From Angelobacter sp036502105 (lineage in GTDB: Bacteria > Acidobacteriota > Terriglobia > Terriglobales > Acidobacteriaceae), in assembly GCA_036502105.1 (NCBI GenBank), contig DASXZE010000293.1, positions 1 through 6,651 on the forward strand: a stretch of 6,651 nucleotides of DNA, in the 5' to 3' direction. This document shows, piece by piece, positions 1 through 5,769 of this stretch (position 1 is its first letter; each line of letters opens with the position of its first letter). Made by a program: the position numbers and the translations under genes. The notes below the pieces were generated by a model. That model was not told the origin of the DNA, did no database searches, and worked only from the letters and a program-made list of their open reading frames with translations.

Positions 1-486
1 TCCGTGTTCGGCTGAAACCGGATAAACATTCTCAATACCCAGAGTGCGGAAATTCTGGGCCTCAGCTTCCTGCTTGGGTGAATCAACTTTGTTCACTGCC
101 AAGAAGAGCGGCTTGCCCAGGCGGCGCAACAGCCGGGCCAGTTCCATATCAGGAGAAGCCAGTGCTGTGCGGACATCCACCACCAGCACAATGGCTCCGG
201 CTTCTTCCAGTGCGAATTTTGCCTGGCGAAAAATCTCTCCCGGAATAAAATCCTTGTCGTCAGGGACGATTCCCCCTGTATCCACAATACGCAGGCTGCG
301 GCCATTCCATCTGGTCTCGCCGTAAAGGCGGTCACGCGTGATGCCGGGCTCGTCGCCCACAATGGCGCGCCGTGATCCCACCAGCCGGTTGAAGAGCGTG
401 GATTTGCCCACGTTGGGCCGGCCCACAATGGCCAGCAGCGGGGCGTGCGACGAGTCGATCCTAGGCTTTACAGTTTTAGATTTCAG
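1..486 (-). CDS. der: Ribosome biogenesis GTPase Der (EngA), N-terminal part, runs off left edge
   Basis: Der is a tandem-GTPase-domain protein that binds the 50S ribosomal subunit and is needed for its late maturation in the cytoplasm. The 162 visible codons cover most of the first GTPase domain. Numbering from the proposed start, I see the P-loop GRPNVGKS (22-29), G2 threonine T50 within PGITRD (47-52), DTGG (69-72), NKVD (132-135) and the G5 stretch SAEHG (158-162). PGITRD and DTGG after GRPNVGKS are typical of Der. The second GTPase domain and the KH-like domain would lie beyond position 1. The frame is closed upstream by TGA at 505-507, and there is no ATG, GTG or TTG between that stop and the P-loop region. 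The best start is CTG at 484-486, which has AAGG five bases upstream and gives a short basic leader (KSKTVKPR) before the first beta strand. The family call is secure; the start is inferred. The gene is divergent from the helicase gene at 621. Confidence 0.95.
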   Translation of the reverse strand, partial: MKSKTVKPRIDSSHAPLLAIVGRPNVGKSTLFNRLVGSRRAIVGDEPGITRDRLYGETRWNGRSLRIVDTGGIVPDDKDFIPGEIFRQAKFALEEAGAIVLVVDVRTALASPDMELARLLRRLGKPLFLAVNKVDSPKQEAEAQNFRTLGIENVYPVSAEHG

Positions 487-620
487 AAATTCCTTCCAAT
501 CAACTCAACACCAGCGCTTATGCCACGCTAAAAATACGCCGCTAAAAAATTCAGCCCCCAGACGCGCTGATTTGCTGGCTGCCAGTTGCTCTTCCCAGCT
601 ATCATTAAACCACGCTTGCC

Positions 621-2633
621 ATGGCTTCCTTCTCTCATCCCGACACTATGGGCTCGTCCGCGCTGCCCACGCTTCACCAGTTCTTCGCGCCCGGAGGCAT
701 GCTCAGCCAGGCGCATCCAAACTATGAATTTCGTCGCGGCCAGTTGCAGATGGCGGAAGCCGTGGAAAAAGCTCTGACCGAGCGCCGGCACCTGATCGTA
801 GAAGCGGGAACGGGAACGGGCAAGACCCTGGCTTATCTGTTGCCGGTGATCCGCAGCGGTAAACGCGTGATCATTTCCACCGGCACCAAGAACCTGCAGG
901 AACAGCTCTACTTCAAGGATATACCATTCCTTGAACAGCACCTGGGCAAGCTGCGCGTCTGCTACATGAAAGGCCGCAACAACTATCTTTGCCGGCAAAA
1001 ACTTTATGACCTGACCAACCAGCCGGTTTTAAGCGGACTGCAGGAGATTGACCAGTATCGCCAGATTGCCGAATGGGAAGCCACCACGGAAAGTGGTGAT
1101 CGCGCCGAGCTAAAGGGCTTGCCGGAAAACACGCAGCTCTGGCAAAAGCTTGACGCGCGCAGTGAGCGCTGCACCGGGCAGAAGTGTCCGCAATGGGACC
1201 GCTGCTTTATCACGGAGATGCATCGCCGCGCCGTGGAGAGTGACATTGTCATCGTGAATCATCATCTCTTCTTTGCGGATCTGTCACTGCGGCAATCTGG
1301 CGGGCCCGATGCTGGCGTGCTGCCAGAATACTCAGCCGTGATCTTTGATGAAGCCCACGAACTAGAGGACGTAGCGGGAAGTTATTTTGGCGTGAGCGTG
1401 AGTAATCTACGGTTTGAAGAGCTGGCGCGCGATATTGAAGTGACCTTGCAGCAGAAGAAAGCCATTTCTCCGGCCGTGATTATGGCCCTGGCAAAGCTGC
1501 GCGAACGCTCAAGATTTTTCTTTGGCCTGCTGCCGCAAGGGGAGGGCCGGTCAGCTTTTACCAATCGCGACAGATTTCTGGAGAAAAACAGTGACGACTA
1601 TGAAGCCATTATGCAGTCGCTGGCGCGCGTTCTGGCTGAACTGGAGTTGTTGCCGCAAAAGCCGGAAGAGGTGTTTGCTTTCTCCCGTCGGACGCAGGAG
1701 TTGCAAACGCAACTTGCGTTCATCATGGAATCCACTGACAAGAACACGGTTTTCTGGATCGAGTATCGCGGTGAAGCTCGCCGCACCCGCGCCGGGCAGA
1801 CTCATATTGTTCTGCAGGCCACGCCCATTGATGTTTCGCAGTTGCTCAAGCGCACGCTGTTTGAGAATCTTGAGACCGCAGTGCTGACCTCAGCCACGCT
1901 GGCAGTTGCCGGTGCGCCGGACCGCGGCAACTTTGATTATGTCCGCCAGCGCATTGGCCTGGACCACGCCCGCGAAATGATTGTGGCCTCGCACTTTGAC
2001 TATGCGAAGCAGGCAATTCTCTATGTGCCGCCGGAAATCCCTGAGCCGCGCTCACCAGAGTTCGGCCGCTTTGCCGCAGAAAAAATCCGCCGCTTGCTGG
2101 ATATCACGCAAGGCCGCGCATTTTGTCTCTTTACCAGCTACGCGCAGATGAATGACATCCATGACCGCTTGCTCGGAGAACTGCCATTCCCCATGCTGCT
2201 GCAAGGCTCCGCGCCCAAGAACGCGCTTCTGGAAGAATTCCGCCTCACGCCCAACGCTGTGCTGTTTGCCACGTCTTCATTCTGGCAGGGCGTTGATGTT
2301 CAAGGCGAACAGCTAAGCTGCGTGATTATTGATCGCCTGCCGTTTGCCGTGCCCAATGATCCAGTGGTGGCGGCGCGCATTCGTGCCATTGACTCCGCCG
2401 GCGGAAACGCTTTCTCTGAATACCAGGTTCCAGCAGCGGTGATCTCGCTCAAGCAGGGCTTTGGCCGTTTGATTCGTTCAGTAAAAGATCGCGGCGTGCT
2501 CGCGCTGCTCGATAATCGTCTTATCAAGCAGCGCTATGGAAGAATTTTTATCGATAGCCTGCCGCCCTACAAGAAGACCAAGGACCTGGCTGAAGTAGAT
2601 CATTTCTTTACCAGCCCAAAGAATGAACAATAA
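621..2633 (+). CDS. dinG: ATP-dependent DNA helicase, DinG/YoaA type (XPD-like, Fe-S cluster)
   Basis: A superfamily 2 helicase of the XPD/DinG group, 670 aa and close to the family's usual length. Family members unwind DNA 5'-to-3', resolve R-loops and D-loops, and act in damage repair in the cytoplasm. Visible motifs in order: Walker A AGTGTGKT (62-69); motif Ia around STGTKNLQEQL (86-96); four cysteines C124, C184, C189 and C195, whose 5- and 6-residue spacing in the last three matches the 4Fe-4S ligands of DinG; Walker B DEAH (243-246); motif III LTSATL (422-427); motif V around FWQGVD (554-559); and motif VI QGFGRLIRS (612-620) with the arginine finger. All catalytic residues are present, so it should be active. 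The ATG at 621 is the first in frame but has no clear Shine-Dalgarno. Met10 (648) or Met27 (699) are alternatives, because the conserved part begins near FFAPGG (21-26). It is divergent from der and convergent with the 85-aa gene. The symbol is assigned by family; YoaA-like is equally possible. Confidence 0.95.
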   Translation: MASFSHPDTMGSSALPTLHQFFAPGGMLSQAHPNYEFRRGQLQMAEAVEKALTERRHLIVEAGTGTGKTLAYLLPVIRSGKRVIISTGTKNLQEQLYFKDIPFLEQHLGKLRVCYMKGRNNYLCRQKLYDLTNQPVLSGLQEIDQYRQIAEWEATTESGDRAELKGLPENTQLWQKLDARSERCTGQKCPQWDRCFITEMHRRAVESDIVIVNHHLFFADLSLRQSGGPDAGVLPEYSAVIFDEAHELEDVAGSYFGVSVSNLRFEELARDIEVTLQQKKAISPAVIMALAKLRERSRFFFGLLPQGEGRSAFTNRDRFLEKNSDDYEAIMQSLARVLAELELLPQKPEEVFAFSRRTQELQTQLAFIMESTDKNTVFWIEYRGEARRTRAGQTHIVLQATPIDVSQLLKRTLFENLETAVLTSATLAVAGAPDRGNFDYVRQRIGLDHAREMIVASHFDYAKQAILYVPPEIPEPRSPEFGRFAAEKIRRLLDITQGRAFCLFTSYAQMNDIHDRLLGELPFPMLLQGSAPKNALLEEFRLTPNAVLFATSSFWQGVDVQGEQLSCVIIDRLPFAVPNDPVVAARIRAIDSAGGNAFSEYQVPAAVISLKQGFGRLIRSVKDRGVLALLDNRLIKQRYGRIFIDSLPPYKKTKDLAEVDHFFTSPKNEQ

Positions 2634-2640
2634 CACGACA

Positions 2641-2664
2641 CCCAATGAGCGCTGGCCCATTGGG
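2641..2664. terminator. Hairpin between convergent genes, possible weak terminator
   Basis: CCCAATG (2641-2647) pairs perfectly with CATTGGG (2658-2664) around a 10-nt loop that contains the palindrome AGCGCT. It begins 8 nt after the helicase stop codon, where a terminator is expected. Neither strand has a clear T-run immediately after it, so factor-independent termination is uncertain. Confidence 0.35.
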
Positions 2665-2720
2665 CGCGTGAACTCTTTCAGCAATCTGCCATGAAAACTT
2701 CCCGGAGTGGAAGCGAGAGT

Positions 2721-2765
2721 TAAGTCCTTCAAAATTTAGTCTTTCAGAGCTTAGTCTTTGATAAT
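2721..2765. repeat. Three tandem imperfect 15-bp units over the 3' end of the 85-aa gene
   Basis: Units start at 2721, 2736 and 2751 and begin TAAGTCCTTC, TTAGTCTTTC and TTAGTCTTTG. On the minus strand each unit is five codons, in frame with the 85-aa gene, and ends Lys-Asp followed by TAA, TAA and TTA respectively. The gene's stop codon is therefore duplicated in frame 15 bases downstream, consistent with local slippage duplication. Confidence 0.7.
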
Positions 2766-3008
2766 GCGTGGGCCGCTTGCCGTTGGATATTCTTCCAGAA
2801 CTTCAATCACCACTTCGCGAATCGTAAATTCTTCATGCGTAGCGTGGGATGTGGTGCTCACGCTGTGTAGGACTACGTTGCCGGCTTCAATATCGTCAGC
2901 AAGTTTGCGCAGCGCCGTTATGGCCTTGTCTTCATTCAGCCCAAAAGCATGCTTGCCCGCCCGGTCTGCACACTCCGCTGCATTAATGGTTCTGATCCCG
3001 CTAATCAT
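2751..3008 (-). CDS. Conserved-looking 85-aa protein of unknown function
   Basis: I do not recognise this protein. It is small, probably soluble and mildly acidic, with no signal peptide or membrane segment. The pattern suggests two helices (about residues 7-20 and 24-43, rich in Ala, Lys and Asp) followed by two strands (about 46-57 and 60-73, ending in VVIEVLEE). A Pro/Gly-containing tail ends in Lys-Asp. The ATG at 3006-3008 is preceded at reasonable spacing by the purine-rich stretch GGAGAGGG, which supports both the start and its being a real gene. It lies 226 nt downstream of the 616-aa membrane-protein gene on the same strand, and the broken mini-ORF sits between them. The spacing allows either an operon or its own promoter. 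Its end is embedded in the 15-bp tandem repeat. It is convergent with the helicase gene. Confidence 0.75.
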   Translation of the reverse strand: MISGIRTINAAECADRAGKHAFGLNEDKAITALRKLADDIEAGNVVLHSVSTTSHATHEEFTIREVVIEVLEEYPTASGPRIIKD

Positions 3009-3077
3009 ATGGTTCGTCCCTCTCCAAATAGAGAACGCTCTGCCCAGCGTCCTATTGCTAAAAACTTCTTATGAAAT

Positions 3078-3158
3078 CTAACCCAGACGCTCAAGTAGCA
3101 GCGTGGCACTTTCAGAGTAGAGTAGCCGAAACTTTGATTGCAGCAATGTAATAAATTC
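3078..3158 (-). pseudogene. Broken copy of the SESATL mini-ORF
   Basis: A 26-codon open stretch between in-frame stops. Its translation contains EFITLLQSKFR followed closely by LLYSESATLLLERLG and TAG (3078-3080). It aligns with the intact mini-ORF at 5172-5288: Glu/Gln, Phe/Tyr, Ile/Ile, Thr/Ser, Leu/Ile near the start, a shared Phe-Arg, then an identical SESATL and a Leu-rich end. There is no ATG; a TAA directly precedes it, and an in-frame ATG lies 17 codons before that TAA. It could be a decayed duplicate, a leader-like sequence read from a non-standard start such as the TTG four codons in, or the remnant tail of a longer gene. It ends 69 nt before the 85-aa gene. Confidence 0.4.
3099..3116. 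repeat. 18-bp direct repeat, copy 1
   Basis: CAGCGTGGCACTTTCAGA, identical to 5202-5219. On the minus strand it is exactly the six SESATL codons of the broken mini-ORF. It begins 91 nt upstream of the start of the 85-aa gene. Confidence 0.9.
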
Positions 3159-3172
3159 TTAAAAAATTCTTA
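3153..3172. repeat. Pair of 9-bp direct repeats with 11-bp period
   Basis: AAATTCTTA occurs at 3153-3161 and again at 3164-3172, one helical turn apart, in an AT-rich stretch between the 616-aa and 85-aa genes. Half sites spaced at 11 bp are typical of OmpR/PhoB-type response regulators. That link is inference; it may simply be low-complexity AT-rich DNA. Confidence 0.5.
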
Positions 3173-3234
3173 GATTTGGTAACGTGTTGTTTACAAATGC
3201 AAAGGATTCCATTGTTCTGTTGCGCGGCAAACCC

Positions 3235-5085
3235 CTACTTTGCGCTCTTCACCGTATGGAAAGTGTATGTGCTGAATTTTTCCACCATCACAGTAGAGTT
3301 GTGACGCTCCAGGTCCACCGTATAGTCTGCATTTGCTTTCAGGACGGTTGAAGGCACTGAAAAGGCCACAATCATTGCGCCAGAAGCGTCCTTCCGTGCT
3401 TTGAGTTGGTCTACTGCCAGGATTTTCTTGTCCTTCAAAAAGGTTTTCAGCGTGCCGTGGAAAGTTCCGGCAGAATCGGCAGTAGCGATTGGAAGTTCCA
3501 GTTGAATCAACGCAGAATGCGCTGGGACCATAACTGAAGGCGTCTCTGACGCTCCACTGCCGCGTGTGGCAAGCTCATCAGGCACCAGCCGGTAGATGAC
3601 AGGAAGCTCACTGGCCTGCGCAATCTGTGCTGGCGTGGGCGATGCCTGGGGCAGAAGAGAAGTTTTTTCAGCTTCCACATAACCAGATGAAGCTGGCGCG
3701 GTAGTAGCCGTTTGCCGATGAGCATGCGTGCCCACGAACCATCCCAGAGCAATGAGCGCCGCTGAGGCAAGCGTAAATCTGGGAACAAAACTTAACCATC
3801 GTGAGGATGCTTGTGCGCTGACCTTGCCGGGACGATAAGTCACTAAGAGGCTGGCTGTCCGCGGACTATCTTCTGACTTGCCCGCACTTGAAGTCTGGTT
3901 TGAAATTTGTAAAGCCAGCTCTGCTGCGTCTTTGAATTGAAATGAAAAGTCGGCTGGCGCGATACCTGACGTCTCTGCATAGGCAATCTTGTGCGTCGCC
4001 AGCAGTAGCGGCGTGCCGGCTTCTTCTGTCCATACCTCAATCAACTCAGCACCTTCGCGGATAGCAAGCTTTCTGCTGGTTGCGCCGTTTGCATCCAGCC
4101 GTGCGCACTCCTGGCCATCAATCACAATAGCCATGTTTGTGGAAGTGATTTTCTGGCGGCGCTCTGCCTCGGTCGTGGCAAAGTCGGTAATAGCTTTGCG
4201 CTCTTCCGCGGAAAGTTTTGGCGTTTGTGGGGCGGAGTAATTCGGGTTATCAGGATTTTCCATAAAAAACCTTGGCAGATCGAGTCGTTGACTGGGTGGT
4301 TCAATGGCAAGGGCCCGGACCAGCCGTCCAAAACAAAGTGGATCAATAAAAGCGTGGCAGCGGCTGGTCTCAATCAGGTTCAGGTCGGTTTCACCAGCCC
4401 CGTTGCCGGCCAGACGCGAAGGCAGGTTGAGTTCCGCGCCGCCAAAGTTGTTTGCAACAGGGCATGTGTTCAGCGTGCTCCACGGCGTGAACTCTTTCAG
4501 GCACAGATCAACCATGTCCGCCCATTGTTGCTGGTCATCAGCCGACACAAATCTCACTTCACCGTGCTGGGTCCGGCTGGTCTTCAACATGCCGTCAAAG
4601 CGGTCTTCCAGCTTGTTCATCAGCACGCTCTTGGCGCGGCGGTATTCATCAGCGCCAGGATAGCGATCAGTAATGGACTCATACACCTGCTGTGTTTCCG
4701 CGGTGCTGTAATTGTGCAGAAGGCGGTGCAGGCCAATGTTTACGTGGAAGGAAGACATGGCGCTGGTCATTCGCACCAGACTCTTGATGTAGCGGATCAC
4801 CATGTCTTTGAGCGTTGCCCGGTGCGTCGCCTCCTGCGCTCTTTCGAATTGGTCTGACTCATAGAAGATGAGCCACTGCAGCATGTCACTTTCTTCGCGG
4901 GTGATTCTGGTAATGCCTCTTTTTAAATATTTGTCGCGCCAGTAAGTGCGGCGACTTTCGCGTCCATGTTGCGTTTTGAGTTTGTTCACGGCGCCGCTGA
5001 GAATCAGCACTGCCTGGGGACGGCTGGGGAAGATGAAGTAAGCGAGCTGAAAGCCCCGCTCCAGGATGTCTTCCATCGTGTTCAT
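3235..5085 (-). CDS. 616-aa single-pass membrane protein of unknown function, large cytoplasmic N-domain
   Basis: I see three parts. Residues about 1-275 look cytoplasmic and largely helical, opening with MEDILERGFQLAYFIF, with a TYWRDK segment near 47, FTPW (199-202) flanked by C195 and C208, and HAFIDPLCFGRLVRAL (244-259). Residues about 295-395 include a helix rich in Glu/Arg and a beta-rich segment. One hydrophobic helix, FTLASAALIALGWFVGTHA (437-455), preceded by Arg and Lys, predicts N-in/C-out. A Pro/Ala/Ser/Thr-rich linker then leads to a beta-rich outer domain (about 493-616). The layout resembles large Acidobacteriota proteins with a membrane anchor and a beta-sandwich tail. A distant similarity of the first helices to sigma-70 region 2 is possible but unproven. 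The frame is open upstream to a TTG at 5169, but the ATG at 5083-5085 with GAGGGG just upstream is the better start; ATG 5074-5076 is an alternative. I assign no function. Confidence 0.85.
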   Translation of the reverse strand: MNTMEDILERGFQLAYFIFPSRPQAVLILSGAVNKLKTQHGRESRRTYWRDKYLKRGITRITREESDMLQWLIFYESDQFERAQEATHRATLKDMVIRYIKSLVRMTSAMSSFHVNIGLHRLLHNYSTAETQQVYESITDRYPGADEYRRAKSVLMNKLEDRFDGMLKTSRTQHGEVRFVSADDQQQWADMVDLCLKEFTPWSTLNTCPVANNFGGAELNLPSRLAGNGAGETDLNLIETSRCHAFIDPLCFGRLVRALAIEPPSQRLDLPRFFMENPDNPNYSAPQTPKLSAEERKAITDFATTEAERRQKITSTNMAIVIDGQECARLDANGATSRKLAIREGAELIEVWTEEAGTPLLLATHKIAYAETSGIAPADFSFQFKDAAELALQISNQTSSAGKSEDSPRTASLLVTYRPGKVSAQASSRWLSFVPRFTLASAALIALGWFVGTHAHRQTATTAPASSGYVEAEKTSLLPQASPTPAQIAQASELPVIYRLVPDELATRGSGASETPSVMVPAHSALIQLELPIATADSAGTFHGTLKTFLKDKKILAVDQLKARKDASGAMIVAFSVPSTVLKANADYTVDLERHNSTVMVEKFSTYTFHTVKSAK

Positions 5086-5171
5086 CCGTCCCCTCAAAAG
5101 TACTCCGGCCAAGTGTCCCTTCGATTTGACGCCTGGCCGGAGCTTACGCAATATGGATCGCAACTGCAATT

Positions 5172-5288
5172 CTATTGAGTCTGGAGCAAAAGCCGCGTTG
5201 CCAGCGTGGCACTTTCAGACAAGTTGATTAGAAGCCAATCGCAGCGAAAGGTCCCATAGATTGAAATGTATTGCTCTTGATTCGCCAT
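5172..5288 (-). CDS. Possible 38-aa mini-protein (SESATL motif) upstream of the membrane-protein gene
   Basis: The frame runs from ATG at 5286-5288 to TAG at 5172-5174, 86 nt before the start of the 616-aa gene. It opens MANQEQYISIYGTFR and contains LLINLSESATLATRLLL near the end. The main support is the second related frame at 3078-3158, which shares an identical SESATL and conservative substitutions elsewhere. Such substitutions suggest protein-level selection on an ancestral sequence. The Shine-Dalgarno is weak. The frame continues upstream to a TTG at 5354, adding a segment of Pro-containing tripeptide repeats; I prefer the ATG. It could be a small membrane-associated peptide, a leader ORF controlling the downstream gene, or a gene remnant. 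Confidence 0.4.
   Translation of the reverse strand: MANQEQYISIYGTFRCDWLLINLSESATLATRLLLQTQ
5202..5219. repeat. 18-bp direct repeat, copy 2
   Basis: CAGCGTGGCACTTTCAGA, identical to 3099-3116. It begins 117 nt upstream of the 616-aa gene start and encodes SESATL on the minus strand. Both copies lie upstream of a minus-strand gene in the same orientation. Confidence 0.9.
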
Positions 5289-5327
5289 CGGATCATCCGA
5301 CGAAGTAAATTCGTTTTCAATCGCCAA

Positions 5328-5354
5328 TTTTGGCAATTTCGGCGATTCTGGCAA
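5328..5354. repeat. Three imperfect tandem 9-bp units
   Basis: TTTTGGCAA, TTTCGGCGA and TTCTGGCAA follow each other without gap. On the minus strand they would encode Leu/Ser-Pro-Glu/Lys tripeptides in frame with the mini-ORF, if that frame began at the TTG at 5354. The array marks the change to lower GC content. Confidence 0.6.
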
Positions 5355-5410
5355 TCTCTTTTTACGACCCTCTGCCTACGTCCTTCAGCCAGAGCCCCAC
5401 CCGGCATATC

Positions 5411-5431
5411 ACTTTTGTTGCAAACAAAAGT
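5411..5431. promoter_or_regulatory. Perfect 9-bp inverted repeat, operator-like
   Basis: ACTTTTGTT (5411-5419) and AACAAAAGT (5423-5431) are separated by GCA. The same AACAAAAGT half site recurs at 5525-5533, inside another small palindrome. A repeated half site in a control region suits a dimeric DNA-binding protein, though a short RNA hairpin is also possible. Confidence 0.45.
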
Positions 5432-5501
5432 CAAAGTGCGGACTAAATATAGTTGACTGACTATAATCAAACCGTCCGGAGTGAAAATGAAAAAGCCTTA
5501 G

Positions 5502-5524
5502 GGTTTCCGGTTTTGCCGGAAACC
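5502..5524. terminator. Perfect 9-bp hairpin, possible minus-strand terminator or attenuator
   Basis: GGTTTCCGG (5502-5510) pairs with CCGGAAACC (5516-5524) around a 5-nt loop, TTTTG. On the minus strand it is followed by CTAAGGCTTTTTCATTTT, so the T-rich tail begins about 8 nt late for a classic intrinsic terminator. On the plus strand there is no T-run. It could attenuate leftward transcription towards the mini-ORF and membrane-protein gene. Confidence 0.4.
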
Positions 5525-5611
5525 AACAAAAGTTGTTGCTTAGTCAATCTGTTGTGGAATCAACAGTTTTTGGGGAATTTTCATCTTTATGCGAAATTCT
5601 CTTTTGTGTTA

Positions 5612-5643
5612 GTTATCGCATTTGATAACCTTACAGGTGTCAA
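5612..5643 (-). promoter_or_regulatory. Candidate leftward promoter overlapping a palindromic operator-like site
   Basis: On the minus strand a perfect TTGACA (5638-5643) is followed after 17 nt by TGCGAT (5615-5620), which matches the -10 consensus only weakly. The palindrome GTTATC-GCATTT-GATAAC (5612-5629) covers the spacer and -10 region, where a repressor would block RNA polymerase. It points towards the mini-ORF and the 616-aa gene. The weak -10 keeps confidence low. Confidence 0.3.
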
Positions 5644-5697
5644 GTGGTTTTGACTCGAATCAAGCATGAAGCTGTAAGGAATATTTTTTTTAAAAGC

Positions 5698-5766
5698 TGG
5701 ACGTGGTCGGACTTGAACCGACGGGTGAAAGTTCTCTAGGCTCTCTGACCCGCACCTGCCACGCCC
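5698..5766 (-). ncRNA. tRNA-like RNA without a normal anticodon arm (degenerate tRNA or novel tRNA-like structure)
   Basis: The minus strand folds as follows. The acceptor stem is GGGCGTG (5766-5760) with CACGTCC (5705-5699): seven pairs including a G3-U70 wobble, followed by A at the discriminator position. The T-arm is GTCGG-TTCAAGT-CCGAC (5722-5706), with a canonical T-loop. Between them are an 8-nt linker and one long arm: GGGT/ACCC, a 2-nt bulge, then GAGAG/CTTTC around a 9-nt loop. It is 69 nt long. No 5-bp stem with a 7-nt anticodon loop fits, and a D-stem (AGGT/GCCT) forms only at the expense of the long arm. Two pairs are G-U on the minus strand but would be A-C on the plus strand, so the fold is specific to the minus strand. 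G3-U70 with A73 is the alanyl-tRNA synthetase identity set, shared by tRNA-Ala and tmRNA. No CCA is encoded; CTTTT follows. It may be a decayed tRNA, a tmRNA-type domain, or the remnant of an integration site. Confidence 0.45.
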
Positions 5767-5769
5767 ATT

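Larger units (their letters stand above)
5355..5697. other. Gene-poor AT-rich intergenic region with several inverted repeats
   Basis: No reading frame here looks real: those present are short, lack ribosome sites and have no recognisable composition. The stretch holds perfect inverted repeats at 5411-5431, 5502-5524, 5524-5538 (CAACAA-AAG-TTGTTG) and 5612-5629, a shorter TATAGT/ACTATA pair at 5448-5465, and an eight-T run at 5684-5691. It separates the minus-strand membrane-protein block from the structured RNA region and plus-strand genes to the right, so it is the likely control region for the leftward block. Confidence 0.6.

Noticed and set aside
528..998. 156-codon minus-strand frame across the der/helicase intergenic region
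   Set aside because: It is mostly antisense to the conserved helicase N-terminus, including Walker A, so it is a shadow frame.
2478..2732. 84-codon minus-strand frame overlapping the helicase gene's 3' end
   Set aside because: It is largely antisense to the well-supported helicase gene, has no ribosome site and no plausible protein character.
4225..4857. 210-codon plus-strand frame antisense to the 616-aa gene
   Set aside because: It lies wholly within the opposite-strand gene, shows no recognisable domain, and the minus-strand gene has a good start and coherent domain layout.
5328..5354. CRISPR-like array
   Set aside because: Units are 9 bp, contiguous and without spacers; this is a simple tandem repeat.
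5453..5467. Plus-strand promoter from TTGACT and TATAAT
   Set aside because: The two hexamers are only three bases apart, so they cannot act together as -35 and -10.
5453..5653. 66-codon plus-strand frame starting at TTG
   Set aside because: There is no Shine-Dalgarno, the frame reads through the perfect 9-bp hairpin and the GTTATC palindrome, and its composition is not protein-like.
5698..5766. Ordinary tRNA gene with anticodon AGA in the loop CTAGAGA
   Set aside because: The flanking stem would carry a C-A mismatch, the D-arm would be too short, and A34 with serine identity without a long variable arm is not credible in bacteria.
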